A stretch of 64,000 nt of DNA from Flavobacterium panacis (GTDB lineage: Bacteria; Bacteroidota; Bacteroidia; Flavobacteriales; Flavobacteriaceae). The position numbers were made by a program, and so were the translations under genes. Under the pieces are notes generated by a model. That model was given only the letters and a program-made list of their open reading frames with translations, was not told the origin of the DNA and did not search any database. The DNA is taken from NCBI RefSeq assembly GCF_024649945.1, contig NZ_JANKMS010000001.1, forward strand, positions 496,001-560,000, given 5' to 3'. Positions 25,514-34,977 of this stretch are shown here, piece after piece. Position 1 is the first letter of the stretch, and each line of letters opens with the position of its first letter.

Positions 25514-28500
25514 ATGAAGAAACTTTTATTATTTAGATATCTCATCTTATTTTTAATTATTGCTTCTGCAACCAAGTTATCTGCACAGATAAAGTGTAAG
25601 ATTGAAAATTATTCTGCAGAAGATGGGCTTTCTCATGACAATATCAGAGATATAATAAAAGACAAAGAAGGCTTTATCTGGTTTGCAACCTGGGATGGCA
25701 TTAATCGTTTTGATGGTAAAAACTTTATTACCTACAAAGCGGTAGCGGGCGATAAAAGTACTTTAGGAAACAATCGTATAGATTTGATGAAAGAAGATGC
25801 TTTCGGTTATATCTGGTTAAAGGCTTATGACCGTCAAATCTATAGATTTGAAAAAAGCACCGAAAAATTCCTTTCTATAGCCAGTATTTTAGGAACCAAC
25901 AAAATTGTATTTGAGGAAATCATTACCTCTACTAATGGGGATGTTTGGCTCACCACTTTAGATAAAGGAATCTATCTGGCTAGAAAAGGCAAAAACAATC
26001 AGATTGGACTTGTTCATTTTTCAAAAGAACTTTCTTCTGGTTTTAAAATCGCTTCTAATGCTATCCATTTTTTAACGGCAGATAAAGACAATTCTCTGTG
26101 GGTAGGAACGGAAAATGGATTAGATATAATTTCAAAAAACGGAACACAAGATTATAGTAGTAAAACTATTTTAAAAAACATTAATGTAAAATGTTTGTCT
26201 GTACTAGATAAACAGGTTTGGATTGGCACCAATCAGGGGGATTTAATTTGTTATGACAAAACAGCAAAAAAAATTACAAAATTCCATCTTACTTCAAAAG
26301 ACATCAATGCGGTTTTAAAATCTAAAAAAGAAGATGTACTCTTTGTTTCGACTGCCACTGGAGAACTCATTACTTTTAGTTTAAAAACTTTAAATATTCA
26401 GTCTATTCAAAAAATATCTTCTTCTCCTGTTTATACTATTTTTCAGGACAAGCAAGGTATGTTATGGGTCGAGCCTGATAAACATGGGGTAATTTTATTT
26501 AACCCTAAAGTAAAAACTGTTCGTTTTTTTTCACAACAAACCGATGCTACATTTCTACAGCTCGATCATACTTTTGGCGTATTTGAAGATAATTTTAACC
26601 GCGTTTGGATCAAACTTAAAGGCGGAGGATTTGGATGGTACAATGCAAAAACAGGAACAGTAGATTTTTTCTTCAATAAACCTGGTGATGAAAATCAGAA
26701 ACTGTCCAATATTGTGGCCAGCATGTATTTTGATCCTTCTGGTATTCTGTGGATGAGTACTAACGACAGAGGTATAAATAAAATTATCTTTCAAAAAAAC
26801 ATCTTCCAGCAACAGCTTTTGGTTGACAGTGCTAAAGACAAATCAGAAAATGAAATCAGAGCAGTTTATACCGATAAAAAAAATAGATTATGGATTGCAT
26901 CAAAAGCTGGAAAACTAAAGGTTTATCAAGATAATCAAGAATTAAAAAACCTTTTTGCAAATTATAAAAATGGGGAAATTGGATTGGTTTATTCGATTAC
27001 AGAAGATGGAAAAGGCAACATTTGGTTAGGTACAAAAGGAAGTGGACTGTTTAAAGCTTCTCCAACCGACAAGAATCTTAACCAGTATTATTTAACCCCG
27101 TTTAAAGTCAATAAAAACGACCCTGAAAGTATTGGAAGTAATTCTATATATTCCGTACTAATTGACCCAAAAGCCAATATCTGGATAGGTACTTATGGCA
27201 ACGGAATTAACCTTCTTAAAGAAGATAACGGAAAAGTCCGTTTTGTAAAAAACTTCAAAAACTATCCTACAATTGAATCTAATAAAGTCAGGTACCTTAT
27301 CAATGGTTATGATGGACAAATCTGGGTTGCCACAACCAATGGTTTAGTAACTTTTGATCCTGGTAATTATAATGCCGACGAAATTAAATTTTCAAGATAC
27401 GTGAAAATTTCGGGAGATAAATTCAGTCTGGGTAGCAACGACATTTTACACATGTATAAAGATTCAGACCATAAAATCTGGATTTCTACTGCTGGAGGAG
27501 GAATTAATTTAGCACAAAAAACAGGAAGTCATTTGAAATTCACCAATTTTTCAAAAGAAAACGGCTTGCCAAGTGATTTTATTCTAAGTATGATCGAAGA
27601 TGATCGAAAAAACTTGTGGCTCGCTACAGAAAACGGAATTTCAAAATTTGATCTGAAAAAGAAAACCTTTAGAAATTATGATTCTTATGATGGTTTAGTC
27701 AAAAATGGTTTTTCTGAATCTTCCAGTTTAAAACTCCCAAATGGAAATTTAATTTTTGGATGCAGAAACGGATACATTGATTTTAGTCCGGCGAAAATCG
27801 AAAATCAAAAAATCAAAACTAAAATGGTTTTTACAGGTTTTGAAATCAACAATAAAAGTTCAAATGTAAAATCTGAAGAATATCCTCTAAAAAAAGACGT
27901 GAACTACAGTGATGATATTCAGCTGGACTATCAGCACAATACGGTAAGTATTTATTACACGGTTTTAGATTACAGGTCAGACAATAAACAATTATACGCC
28001 TACAAGTTAAAAGGGCTCGATAATACGTGGCATGAGGTGAGAAATCAGAAAAAGGCAACTTTCACCAACCTTCCTCCTGGTGATTATGAGTTTGAAGTAA
28101 AATGCTTAAATCCTGAATTGTACAATGGAATACCACAGAAAAAAATATCTTTCACCATTACTCCTCCTTTCTGGAGAAGCAACTGGGCTTATTTATTGTA
28201 TTTTATTCTTTTAATAATACTGTTGGAAACAGGAAGAAGAATAGCATCTTCCATGATTCAATTGCGCAATAAAGTTACTGTCGAGCAGGAAATGACAGAA
28301 CTGAAACTGAGTTTTTTCACTAATATTTCGCACGAACTAAGAACACCCTTAACCCTTATCGTAAATCCGCTGGAAGAAATTGCCAGAAATGAAAATTTAA
28401 GTTCTCAGGGAAATGAGTATATCACAACTGTTAGAAAAAATACTAACCGATTGGTAAGATTTGTGAACCAGTTACTGGATTTTAGAAAAGTACAAAGTGG

Positions 28501-29875
28501 TAGCGAAGATCTGCATGTCCAGTCTTTTGATTTGATTTTTCTTATAAATGAAATCATCTCATTGTTTTCTCAGATTGCACACGAGAAAAATATTAAAATA
28601 AAAACGATTTCAGATCTCGAAAATCTTACTGTCAATCTGGATAAAGAAAAAATAGATATAGTGCTTTACAATCTTTTATCTAATGCTTTAAAGTTTTCTC
28701 CTGATCATAGTATAATAGCGATAGAAGTAAAAAAAGAAAATACTATTCTAAAAATAAGCATTGCCGACGAAGGAACTGGTGTTGAAGAGAATAAACTTGA
28801 AGACATCTTTAAGCTTTATTATGAAACCAATACAGGTAAAAGTAAAAATGTCGGAACAGGAATTGGACTGGCTCTTTGTAGAGAATATATTAATCTGCAT
28901 TGTGGGAAAATTTATGCTTTAAACAACAATAATGGAGGATTAACCGTCAACATAAAAATAGATCTGGATACTGATGTATTGCAGATTTCTAACTTGGAAA
29001 AAGTAGAAACTAAAAAAAATACCAATCATTTTATTGACAATACAGCTAGCCGAAAAAATGAAGACTTAGAAATTATAACAGACGCTGAACTTCCTACTGT
29101 ATTAATTGTTGAAGATAATGACGAGCTACGTTTTTTCCTGAAAAGTCAGTTACAGAAATACTACAGTGTACTGGAAGCTTCAAATGGAAAAAAAGGTTTA
29201 CAAGCTGCTATCAAAAAACGTCCCGACCTGATTCTAAGCGACATTATGATGCCAGAAATGGATGGAATTGAACTTCTGGATTCGCTGAAAAACAATGTAG
29301 AAACCAGCCATATTCCAGTAATTCTCTTAAGTGCTAAATCTTCTATAGAAAACCAGATTCAGGGATTGAATTATGGAGCTGATTACTACATTACAAAACC
29401 GTTTAATACCGACTTTTTAATCGCATCGATTGATAATTTAATCAAACACAGAAAGCGCTTTTTTGATCAATTGCAGTCTAATGTAAAAACCATTACGCTA
29501 GAACCAAGCGAAATTGTAATCACCACAAAAGATGAACAATTTCTGAAAGACATAATCGCGGTAGTAGAAAAAGGTTTAACCGATCCAGCATTTAATATTG
29601 ATGTTATAGCCGCTTCGATGAATATGACAAGAGTTACTTTTAATAGAAAATTCAAAAGTCTTACCAATATAACTCCAGTCGAATTTGTTAAAGATATGAG
29701 GGTAAAAAGAGCCAAACAATTTCTGGATGCAGGAGAAACTGATATTGCTGATGTCGCATACAGAGTTGGATTTAACAGCTCTGGTTATTTTAGTACTTGT
29801 TTTAAAGAAATATTTCAAATGTCACCTTCTGATTATCTCAAACAAAGAAACGATAACCAGAAGAATGAATCTTAA
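25514..29875 (+). CDS. Hybrid two-component system sensor/regulator (HTCS) of the pectin PUL
   Basis: The 1453-residue protein combines sensor, kinase, receiver and DNA-binding domain. It has a signal peptide (residues 1-25), two periplasmic beta-propeller blocks of Reg_prop repeats (typical units DKEGFIWFATWDGINRFDGK and IWIGTYGNGINLL, residues about 30-780), a Y_Y_Y domain (about 798-868), a membrane helix (about 890-908), HisKA with His940 in SHELRTPL, HATPase (GTGIGLALC), a receiver with Asp1243 in LILSDIMMP and KPF, and an AraC HTH (about 1350-1450). HTCS proteins bind a glycan breakdown product in the periplasm and activate the linked PUL. It converges with the enzyme string, leaving 6 bp between stop codons. 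Its ligand is probably a pectin-derived oligosaccharide. Confidence 0.95.
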   Translation: MKKLLLFRYLILFLIIASATKLSAQIKCKIENYSAEDGLSHDNIRDIIKDKEGFIWFATWDGINRFDGKNFITYKAVAGDKSTLGNNRIDLMKEDAFGYIWLKAYDRQIYRFEKSTEKFLSIASILGTNKIVFEEIITSTNGDVWLTTLDKGIYLARKGKNNQIGLVHFSKELSSGFKIASNAIHFLTADKDNSLWVGTENGLDIISKNGTQDYSSKTILKNINVKCLSVLDKQVWIGTNQGDLICYDKTAKKITKFHLTSKDINAVLKSKKEDVLFVSTATGELITFSLKTLNIQSIQKISSSPVYTIFQDKQGMLWVEPDKHGVILFNPKVKTVRFFSQQTDATFLQLDHTFGVFEDNFNRVWIKLKGGGFGWYNAKTGTVDFFFNKPGDENQKLSNIVASMYFDPSGILWMSTNDRGINKIIFQKNIFQQQLLVDSAKDKSENEIRAVYTDKKNRLWIASKAGKLKVYQDNQELKNLFANYKNGEIGLVYSITEDGKGNIWLGTKGSGLFKASPTDKNLNQYYLTPFKVNKNDPESIGSNSIYSVLIDPKANIWIGTYGNGINLLKEDNGKVRFVKNFKNYPTIESNKVRYLINGYDGQIWVATTNGLVTFDPGNYNADEIKFSRYVKISGDKFSLGSNDILHMYKDSDHKIWISTAGGGINLAQKTGSHLKFTNFSKENGLPSDFILSMIEDDRKNLWLATENGISKFDLKKKTFRNYDSYDGLVKNGFSESSSLKLPNGNLIFGCRNGYIDFSPAKIENQKIKTKMVFTGFEINNKSSNVKSEEYPLKKDVNYSDDIQLDYQHNTVSIYYTVLDYRSDNKQLYAYKLKGLDNTWHEVRNQKKATFTNLPPGDYEFEVKCLNPELYNGIPQKKISFTITPPFWRSNWAYLLYFILLIILLETGRRIASSMIQLRNKVTVEQEMTELKLSFFTNISHELRTPLTLIVNPLEEIARNENLSSQGNEYITTVRKNTNRLVRFVNQLLDFRKVQSGSEDLHVQSFDLIFLINEIISLFSQIAHEKNIKIKTISDLENLTVNLDKEKIDIVLYNLLSNALKFSPDHSIIAIEVKKENTILKISIADEGTGVEENKLEDIFKLYYETNTGKSKNVGTGIGLALCREYINLHCGKIYALNNNNGGLTVNIKIDLDTDVLQISNLEKVETKKNTNHFIDNTASRKNEDLEIITDAELPTVLIVEDNDELRFFLKSQLQKYYSVLEASNGKKGLQAAIKKRPDLILSDIMMPEMDGIELLDSLKNNVETSHIPVILLSAKSSIENQIQGLNYGADYYITKPFNTDFLIASIDNLIKHRKRFFDQLQSNVKTITLEPSEIVITTKDEQFLKDIIAVVEKGLTDPAFNIDVIAASMNMTRVTFNRKFKSLTNITPVEFVKDMRVKRAKQFLDAGETDIADVAYRVGFNSSGYFSTCFKEIFQMSPSDYLKQRNDNQKNES

Positions 29876-29881
29876 ATCAAT

Positions 29882-31564
29882 TTAATGAAAGGTGATTTCA
29901 GAAGATTTTACCTTTTTACTGAAAACAACCTGTTTTTCGGATGTCTTAAAATCTGTTTTTTTGAAGCTGATATTTTTAGTTTTATTCCCTAGAATTTTAA
30001 CCTTGGCATCTGCTTTTTTATTAAAAGAAACAGCATTGAAATCTAAATTTTTACCATTGTAAATCTGAAGTTCTGCACTATTTGATGAAATAATTTTTAC
30101 ATTGGTAAACTGCATTCCGTCTGAATCAATGATATCAATGCCCTGATCTGCTTTTAACATGGAATTTTTTAAATGAATATTCTTTAAATTCATTTCTGGA
30201 AGTCCCATAAAGAAAGCTGCTTTTGCTGCACCTACGACCTGAATGTTTTCCATAAAAATATTTTGGAAAGAAGGTGTTTCTTCTGTTATTTGATATTGTT
30301 TTTCTTCTACTGATACACCTTTGTCATCATCTTCAAAATTGGGCACATTTTCTCCGTAAAAAAGATTAAAACCAATTGCTTCGGTCACAATATTGGTCAT
30401 ATTAATATTAGAAATAAAAATATTCTCCACTATTCCTCCTCTTCCTCTTGTACTTTTAAAACGAATTCCCATATCAGTTCCGATAAAAGAACAATCTGAA
30501 ACATGGATATTACGTACACTGCCCGACATTTCACTTCCTACAACAAATCCTCCATGTCCGTGGTAAACTGTATTTTTCTTGATAATCACGTTTTCTGTAG
30601 CAAAATTTCGGTCTCTTCCGTCTTTATCTTTACCTGATTTTAGACAGATAGCATCATCTCCTACATCAAAAGTATTCTCGTAAATCAGCACATTTTTACA
30701 GGATTCCAAATCAAGACCGTCACCATTCTGAGAATACCACGGATTTCTGATTGATAAATTTCTTATAATAACATCTTCACACATTAAAGGATGAAGATTC
30801 CATGCTGGTGAATTTTGAAAAGTGGGTCCATCTAACAAAACTTGCTTACACTCCACTAAACTAACCATAACTGGACGTAGAAAATCTTTAATAGCTAGTA
30901 AATCCGGATTATCTATTTCTACTTGAAAATTAAACTTGGAGACAATCTCATTCCCTTTCTTAGCTCCCAAAGAAGGAAACCACATCTGCCCATCATTAGA
31001 CAAAACTCCACCTGACTTTATTAGTCCGAGCCACTGTGCATCAGTTATTTTCATTTTCTTTACTGGTCGCCAAGCATCGCCACTACCGTCGATAATTCCA
31101 AAGCCAGTAATAGCAATATTGGTTTCTCCAAGTGCGTTAATTGGTGAAGTACATCGATAAGAATTCAAACCTTCAAAACTTACTTTTTGTAAAGGATAAT
31201 CATTGAAATCTCTGCTAAAAAGAAGTACTGCTCCACTTTCTAAATGTAGATTGATATTGCTTTTTAGCATAATGGGACCAGTAAGCCAAATGCCGGCTGG
31301 CACAATTACTTTTCCACCACCTTTATCCGAAACATGTTTAATTGCCGAATTAATAGCTGTCGTATTCTTATATATACCATCACCTATTGCACCAAATTCA
31401 GTAACACTTACTTTATAATCTGGAAATACTGCTTCTTTTACTTTTGGCATTGAAAATTCTATATCATTATATATTTCCTTTGTTGTTAGTTTACCTGGTA
31501 TTTGGGCATTAATATTTATTGAAAAAATTAAAATGACGAATAGGATTTTTATAGGATACTGCAT
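29882..31564 (-). CDS. Glycoside hydrolase family 28 (polygalacturonase-type)
   Basis: The 560 residues start with a signal peptide (to about residue 20, ...NINAQ). The right-handed beta-helix of GH28 is seen in DYKVSVTEFGAIGDGIYKNT and the catalytic set NGDGLDLESC, VGDDAICLKSGKD (catalytic Asp residues), GHGGFVVGSEMSG (His) and RFKSTRGRGG (Arg/Lys). It hydrolyses alpha-1,4-galacturonic acid linkages, in either homogalacturonan or rhamnogalacturonan. It is the last gene of the leftward PUL string, 6 bp from the HTCS stop codon, with the CE12 gene 20 bp upstream. Exo or endo mode cannot be told. Confidence 0.92.
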   Translation of the reverse strand: MQYPIKILFVILIFSININAQIPGKLTTKEIYNDIEFSMPKVKEAVFPDYKVSVTEFGAIGDGIYKNTTAINSAIKHVSDKGGGKVIVPAGIWLTGPIMLKSNINLHLESGAVLLFSRDFNDYPLQKVSFEGLNSYRCTSPINALGETNIAITGFGIIDGSGDAWRPVKKMKITDAQWLGLIKSGGVLSNDGQMWFPSLGAKKGNEIVSKFNFQVEIDNPDLLAIKDFLRPVMVSLVECKQVLLDGPTFQNSPAWNLHPLMCEDVIIRNLSIRNPWYSQNGDGLDLESCKNVLIYENTFDVGDDAICLKSGKDKDGRDRNFATENVIIKKNTVYHGHGGFVVGSEMSGSVRNIHVSDCSFIGTDMGIRFKSTRGRGGIVENIFISNINMTNIVTEAIGFNLFYGENVPNFEDDDKGVSVEEKQYQITEETPSFQNIFMENIQVVGAAKAAFFMGLPEMNLKNIHLKNSMLKADQGIDIIDSDGMQFTNVKIISSNSAELQIYNGKNLDFNAVSFNKKADAKVKILGNKTKNISFKKTDFKTSEKQVVFSKKVKSSEITFH

Positions 31565-31584
31565 CTATATAGTTTTTAATATTG

Positions 31585-32376
31585 TTATTTAATTTTTTGT
31601 AATCCTTCAAATACTAACCTTGCTACTTCTGTTGCTCCTGCCGGCTGAAAATGAGTGTTGTCTTTTTGACCTTCAGGATAAGCTTCATAAACTCCGGCTG
31701 GTAAATTCATAAAGTATTTTTCAGAAACAAATTCTTTTCCTTTTTTCGTAAAAAACTCTCTTGAAGCTTTGTTCAGATCTATTAAAGGTACATTCATCTC
31801 TGCTGCAACATCTTTTGGTGCTTGGTCATAATCGCCATGAACATCATTTAAAATACCATCTTTCCACGGAAAATTTCTCGCTACAGGAGTTAATATAATC
31901 GGATACGCCTTTTTCTCTCTGCACTGAGATACAAATAACCTTAAAAACTCTTTATAACCTGGTACATCAACATATCTTTCGGTTTTGTCTTTTGCTCCAT
32001 CATTATGACCAAACTGCATGATGACAATATCTCCCTTTTTAAGTTTTTCGAATACTGCTCTCCATCGTCCTTCCTGAAAAAAGGTTCTTGTGCTTCTTCC
32101 TCCCATTGCACGATCATCTACGAAAGCGCTATCAGTTTTGATAATATTTTTTACTTTAACCAGACTGTCCGAACTCATAAATTGTTGAAAAACCTGTCCC
32201 CAACCTGTAACTGGATATCTTACTTTCATATAATCTTTGCCTGGTTCATAATTATTGCTATAATCAGCCATTGTAGAATCACCTATCAGGTAAATTGTTG
32301 TCACTTTTTTAGGTGGATTGAAAGCCATTAAAAAAAATACAGTGGTCAGAAAAAATAGTGCTGTTTTTATTTTCAT
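31585..32376 (-). CDS. Rhamnogalacturonan acetylesterase (CE12, SGNH hydrolase)
   Basis: The 263-residue secreted protein has block I IYLIGDSTMADYS (catalytic Ser), block III QFGHNDGAKDK (Asn), and block V DNTHFQPAGATEVARLV (Asp and His), the set of CE12 esterases such as YesT. It removes acetyl groups from galacturonic acid in rhamnogalacturonan I so that lyases can act. An N-terminal hydrophobic segment (residues 4-19) is a signal peptide. It lies between GH95 and GH28 in the same transcript. Confidence 0.92.
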   Translation of the reverse strand: MKIKTALFFLTTVFFLMAFNPPKKVTTIYLIGDSTMADYSNNYEPGKDYMKVRYPVTGWGQVFQQFMSSDSLVKVKNIIKTDSAFVDDRAMGGRSTRTFFQEGRWRAVFEKLKKGDIVIMQFGHNDGAKDKTERYVDVPGYKEFLRLFVSQCREKKAYPIILTPVARNFPWKDGILNDVHGDYDQAPKDVAAEMNVPLIDLNKASREFFTKKGKEFVSEKYFMNLPAGVYEAYPEGQKDNTHFQPAGATEVARLVFEGLQKIK

Positions 32377-32442
32377 GTGATACTATTTATTTGTTTGGTA
32401 ATTATTAATTAAAAATTCTGATGCAAGTTGGTTTTACATTTT

Positions 32443-34908
32443 CTAAATGCTACTAAAAATATAAGTCTGTCCTTTTTCAGTTTGGAAATCATACAATTTT
32501 GTCTCTGGAGATTTAAAACCTTTTAAGACTGCTTTATTAGAAATCAATGGTTCTTTAATCGATTCCACTTTATAAAAAGCATTTGTATTGTCTCCCTTCG
32601 CTTCTTCCAATTTAGTTTTTCCATTTAATTTTACTTCCGAAGCGATGCGAAGTCTGCAGTTTCCTCCTAATTCAGATTTTACAGTTACTTGTTTTACTTT
32701 TCCATTTTCCCATTCAATGCTCACTTCAAAACCTCCTCTGGCTTTTAAACCGCTAACTTTTCCATTTTTAAAATCATCTGGCAGAGCTGGCAAAAGATAA
32801 AGAGCGCCATCATAACTTTGTAAAAGCATTTCTGTAATTCCGGCAGTACAGCCAAAATTACCATCAATCTGAAATGGCGGATGAGCATCAAAAAGATTAG
32901 GATAAGTTCCGCCAGATTCTCCTTTACTTTCTGTAGGCGCTGGACTCAACTGATCTTTTATTAATTTAAAGGCTCTATTTCCGTCTAATAATCTCGCCCA
33001 CCAGTTTACCTTCCATCCCATTGACCAACCTGTAGATACATCACCTCTTGATATTAGCGTATTTCTTGCAGCTTCAGTAAGTTGCGGATTTCTAAAAGGT
33101 GAAATTTGTCCAGACGGAAAAAGTCCGTACAAATGAGAAATATGTCTGTGATGATCACCTGGTTTATCCCAGTCATGAAGCCATTCCTGAAGTTGCGTAT
33201 ATTGTCCAATCTGCATTGGTGGAAGCCTTTTTAGAGCAACACTTACAGAATCGGCAAAAGGTTTATCTACTTCTAAAATTTTAGAAGCATTCAGAATATT
33301 ATTAAAAGTATCAAAAACCAATTGATTGTCCATTGTGGTTTCTGCAGATACCGCTACACTTTTCTCATACGTATTTTCGGGAGACATTGATGGAGCCACA
33401 ACAAGCCAGTTATGTTCAGGTTCCTGTTGCAAAACATCCAAATAAAACTGCGCAGCACCTTTGAGAACAGGATAATATTCCTTTAAAAATTCACGATCTC
33501 CTGTGTACAAATAATGTTGCCAAAGGTGTTGTGTAAGCCAAGCACCGCCCATTGGCCAAAGTCCGTAAAAGCCACCGTCAACAACTCCAGTCATTCGCCA
33601 TAAATCGGTATTATGATGCATATTCCATCCTCGTGCATGGTACATTTCTGAAGCACTTTCTTTTCCTGTTTCTGCTAAATCCTTTAACATGCTGAATAAA
33701 GGCTGGTGCATTTCTCCTAAGTTTGTTATTTCTGCTGGCCAGTAATTCATTTCGGTGTTAATATTTACAGTATACTTACTGTCCCAAGGCGGACTCAATT
33801 TATGATTCCAGATTCCTTGAAGATTCGCTGGTTGATTGCCCGGTTGCGAACTTGAAATCAGTAAATATCTTCCGAACTGAAAATACAATGCGACTAACTG
33901 AGGATCATAAGAATTTGAGAATTCCTTGATTCTTACGTCTGTTGTTTTATTAGATTGCGGAGAATCTCCTAAATACAAGGATACACGTTTAAAATATTTT
34001 TGGTAGGCCTCCACATGATTTTTAAAAGATACTTCGTAACTTTTTTCTGAAGCTTTAGCCAAAACCGAAGTTACTTTCTCAGTAGGATTAGCAGTAAGAT
34101 CTTTATAATTTTTAAAATTTGTAGCTATTGCAACACGAATAATAACCTCATCAGCATCTTTAATTACAAGTTTTTCACCTTCAGCTTTAAGGCTTCCTCC
34201 AGTCAAAGTACAAGCCGCTTCCCCAACAAATTTTACTTTACCTGTTTTATTGTCTACACTTCCAGTTGTTCCTTCAAAAAACAATTTATTTTTTTCTGTT
34301 TTAAAGTTATGAGAAAGCTGAGGAGTATTGGCAGATAAAGAAAAACTAATACTTTTTTTCTTGCTCGCTGTTAATCTAATCAGAATAATATCATCTGAAA
34401 AAGAAGTTAGGAATTCTCTCTTATAAGTTACTCCATTTATTTTATACTGTACAGATGAAACAGCCTTTTCAATATCTAAATCTCTCTGATATGCTGTATA
34501 ATTATTATGGTTTGGAAATTCTATAAAAAGACTTCCAACGGTTTGATAAGGCATTCCATAATTTAAATCTTTTGGAGCCTGCCTGGGAAATGTACTATTA
34601 GCCAAATCTTGCGCTTCTTTATTTTTCCCTTCAAATAATAATTTTCTAATGGCTTCAATATCTGGAAATACATTTTTAGGAACATTATTTCCAGGTTCTC
34701 CAGCCCATACTGTTTCTTCATTTAGCTGTAGTTCTTCTTTCTGTGGACTTCCAAAAACCATTGCACCTAAACGTCCGTTCCCTAGCGGTAGAGCTTCATT
34801 CCAGTTTGCTGCCGGTTTATCGTATTGTAGCTTTAATTTCTGTTGGGCATCAACTTTTACAATATTGAATACTATTATAAAAATCAGAGTAATTTTGAAT
34901 CTATTCAT
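32443..34908 (-). CDS. Glycoside hydrolase family 95 (alpha-L-fucosidase or alpha-L-galactosidase)
   Basis: The 821 residues have a signal peptide (...VDAQ). The N-terminal beta-sandwich has the GH95 signature [21 protein letters not shown] and LNEETVWAG. The (alpha/alpha)6 core shows [29 protein letters not shown] and [22 protein letters not shown]95 enzymes invert alpha-1,2-L-fucosyl or alpha-L-galactosyl linkages at the ends of plant glycans. A second, less similar GH95 gene lies at 48793-51327 in the same PUL, so the two may split fucose and galactose substrates. Specificity is not readable by eye. Confidence 0.9.
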   Translation of the reverse strand: MNRFKITLIFIIVFNIVKVDAQQKLKLQYDKPAANWNEALPLGNGRLGAMVFGSPQKEELQLNEETVWAGEPGNNVPKNVFPDIEAIRKLLFEGKNKEAQDLANSTFPRQAPKDLNYGMPYQTVGSLFIEFPNHNNYTAYQRDLDIEKAVSSVQYKINGVTYKREFLTSFSDDIILIRLTASKKKSISFSLSANTPQLSHNFKTEKNKLFFEGTTGSVDNKTGKVKFVGEAACTLTGGSLKAEGEKLVIKDADEVIIRVAIATNFKNYKDLTANPTEKVTSVLAKASEKSYEVSFKNHVEAYQKYFKRVSLYLGDSPQSNKTTDVRIKEFSNSYDPQLVALYFQFGRYLLISSSQPGNQPANLQGIWNHKLSPPWDSKYTVNINTEMNYWPAEITNLGEMHQPLFSMLKDLAETGKESASEMYHARGWNMHHNTDLWRMTGVVDGGFYGLWPMGGAWLTQHLWQHYLYTGDREFLKEYYPVLKGAAQFYLDVLQQEPEHNWLVVAPSMSPENTYEKSVAVSAETTMDNQLVFDTFNNILNASKILEVDKPFADSVSVALKRLPPMQIGQYTQLQEWLHDWDKPGDHHRHISHLYGLFPSGQISPFRNPQLTEAARNTLISRGDVSTGWSMGWKVNWWARLLDGNRAFKLIKDQLSPAPTESKGESGGTYPNLFDAHPPFQIDGNFGCTAGITEMLLQSYDGALYLLPALPDDFKNGKVSGLKARGGFEVSIEWENGKVKQVTVKSELGGNCRLRIASEVKLNGKTKLEEAKGDNTNAFYKVESIKEPLISNKAVLKGFKSPETKLYDFQTEKGQTYIFSSI

Positions 34909-34977
34909 TTGTATGTCTTATTTCCTTACAAGGAATTTATATTTTTCTTAAAAGGCTCTCAAATTTTAAAAATCGAT

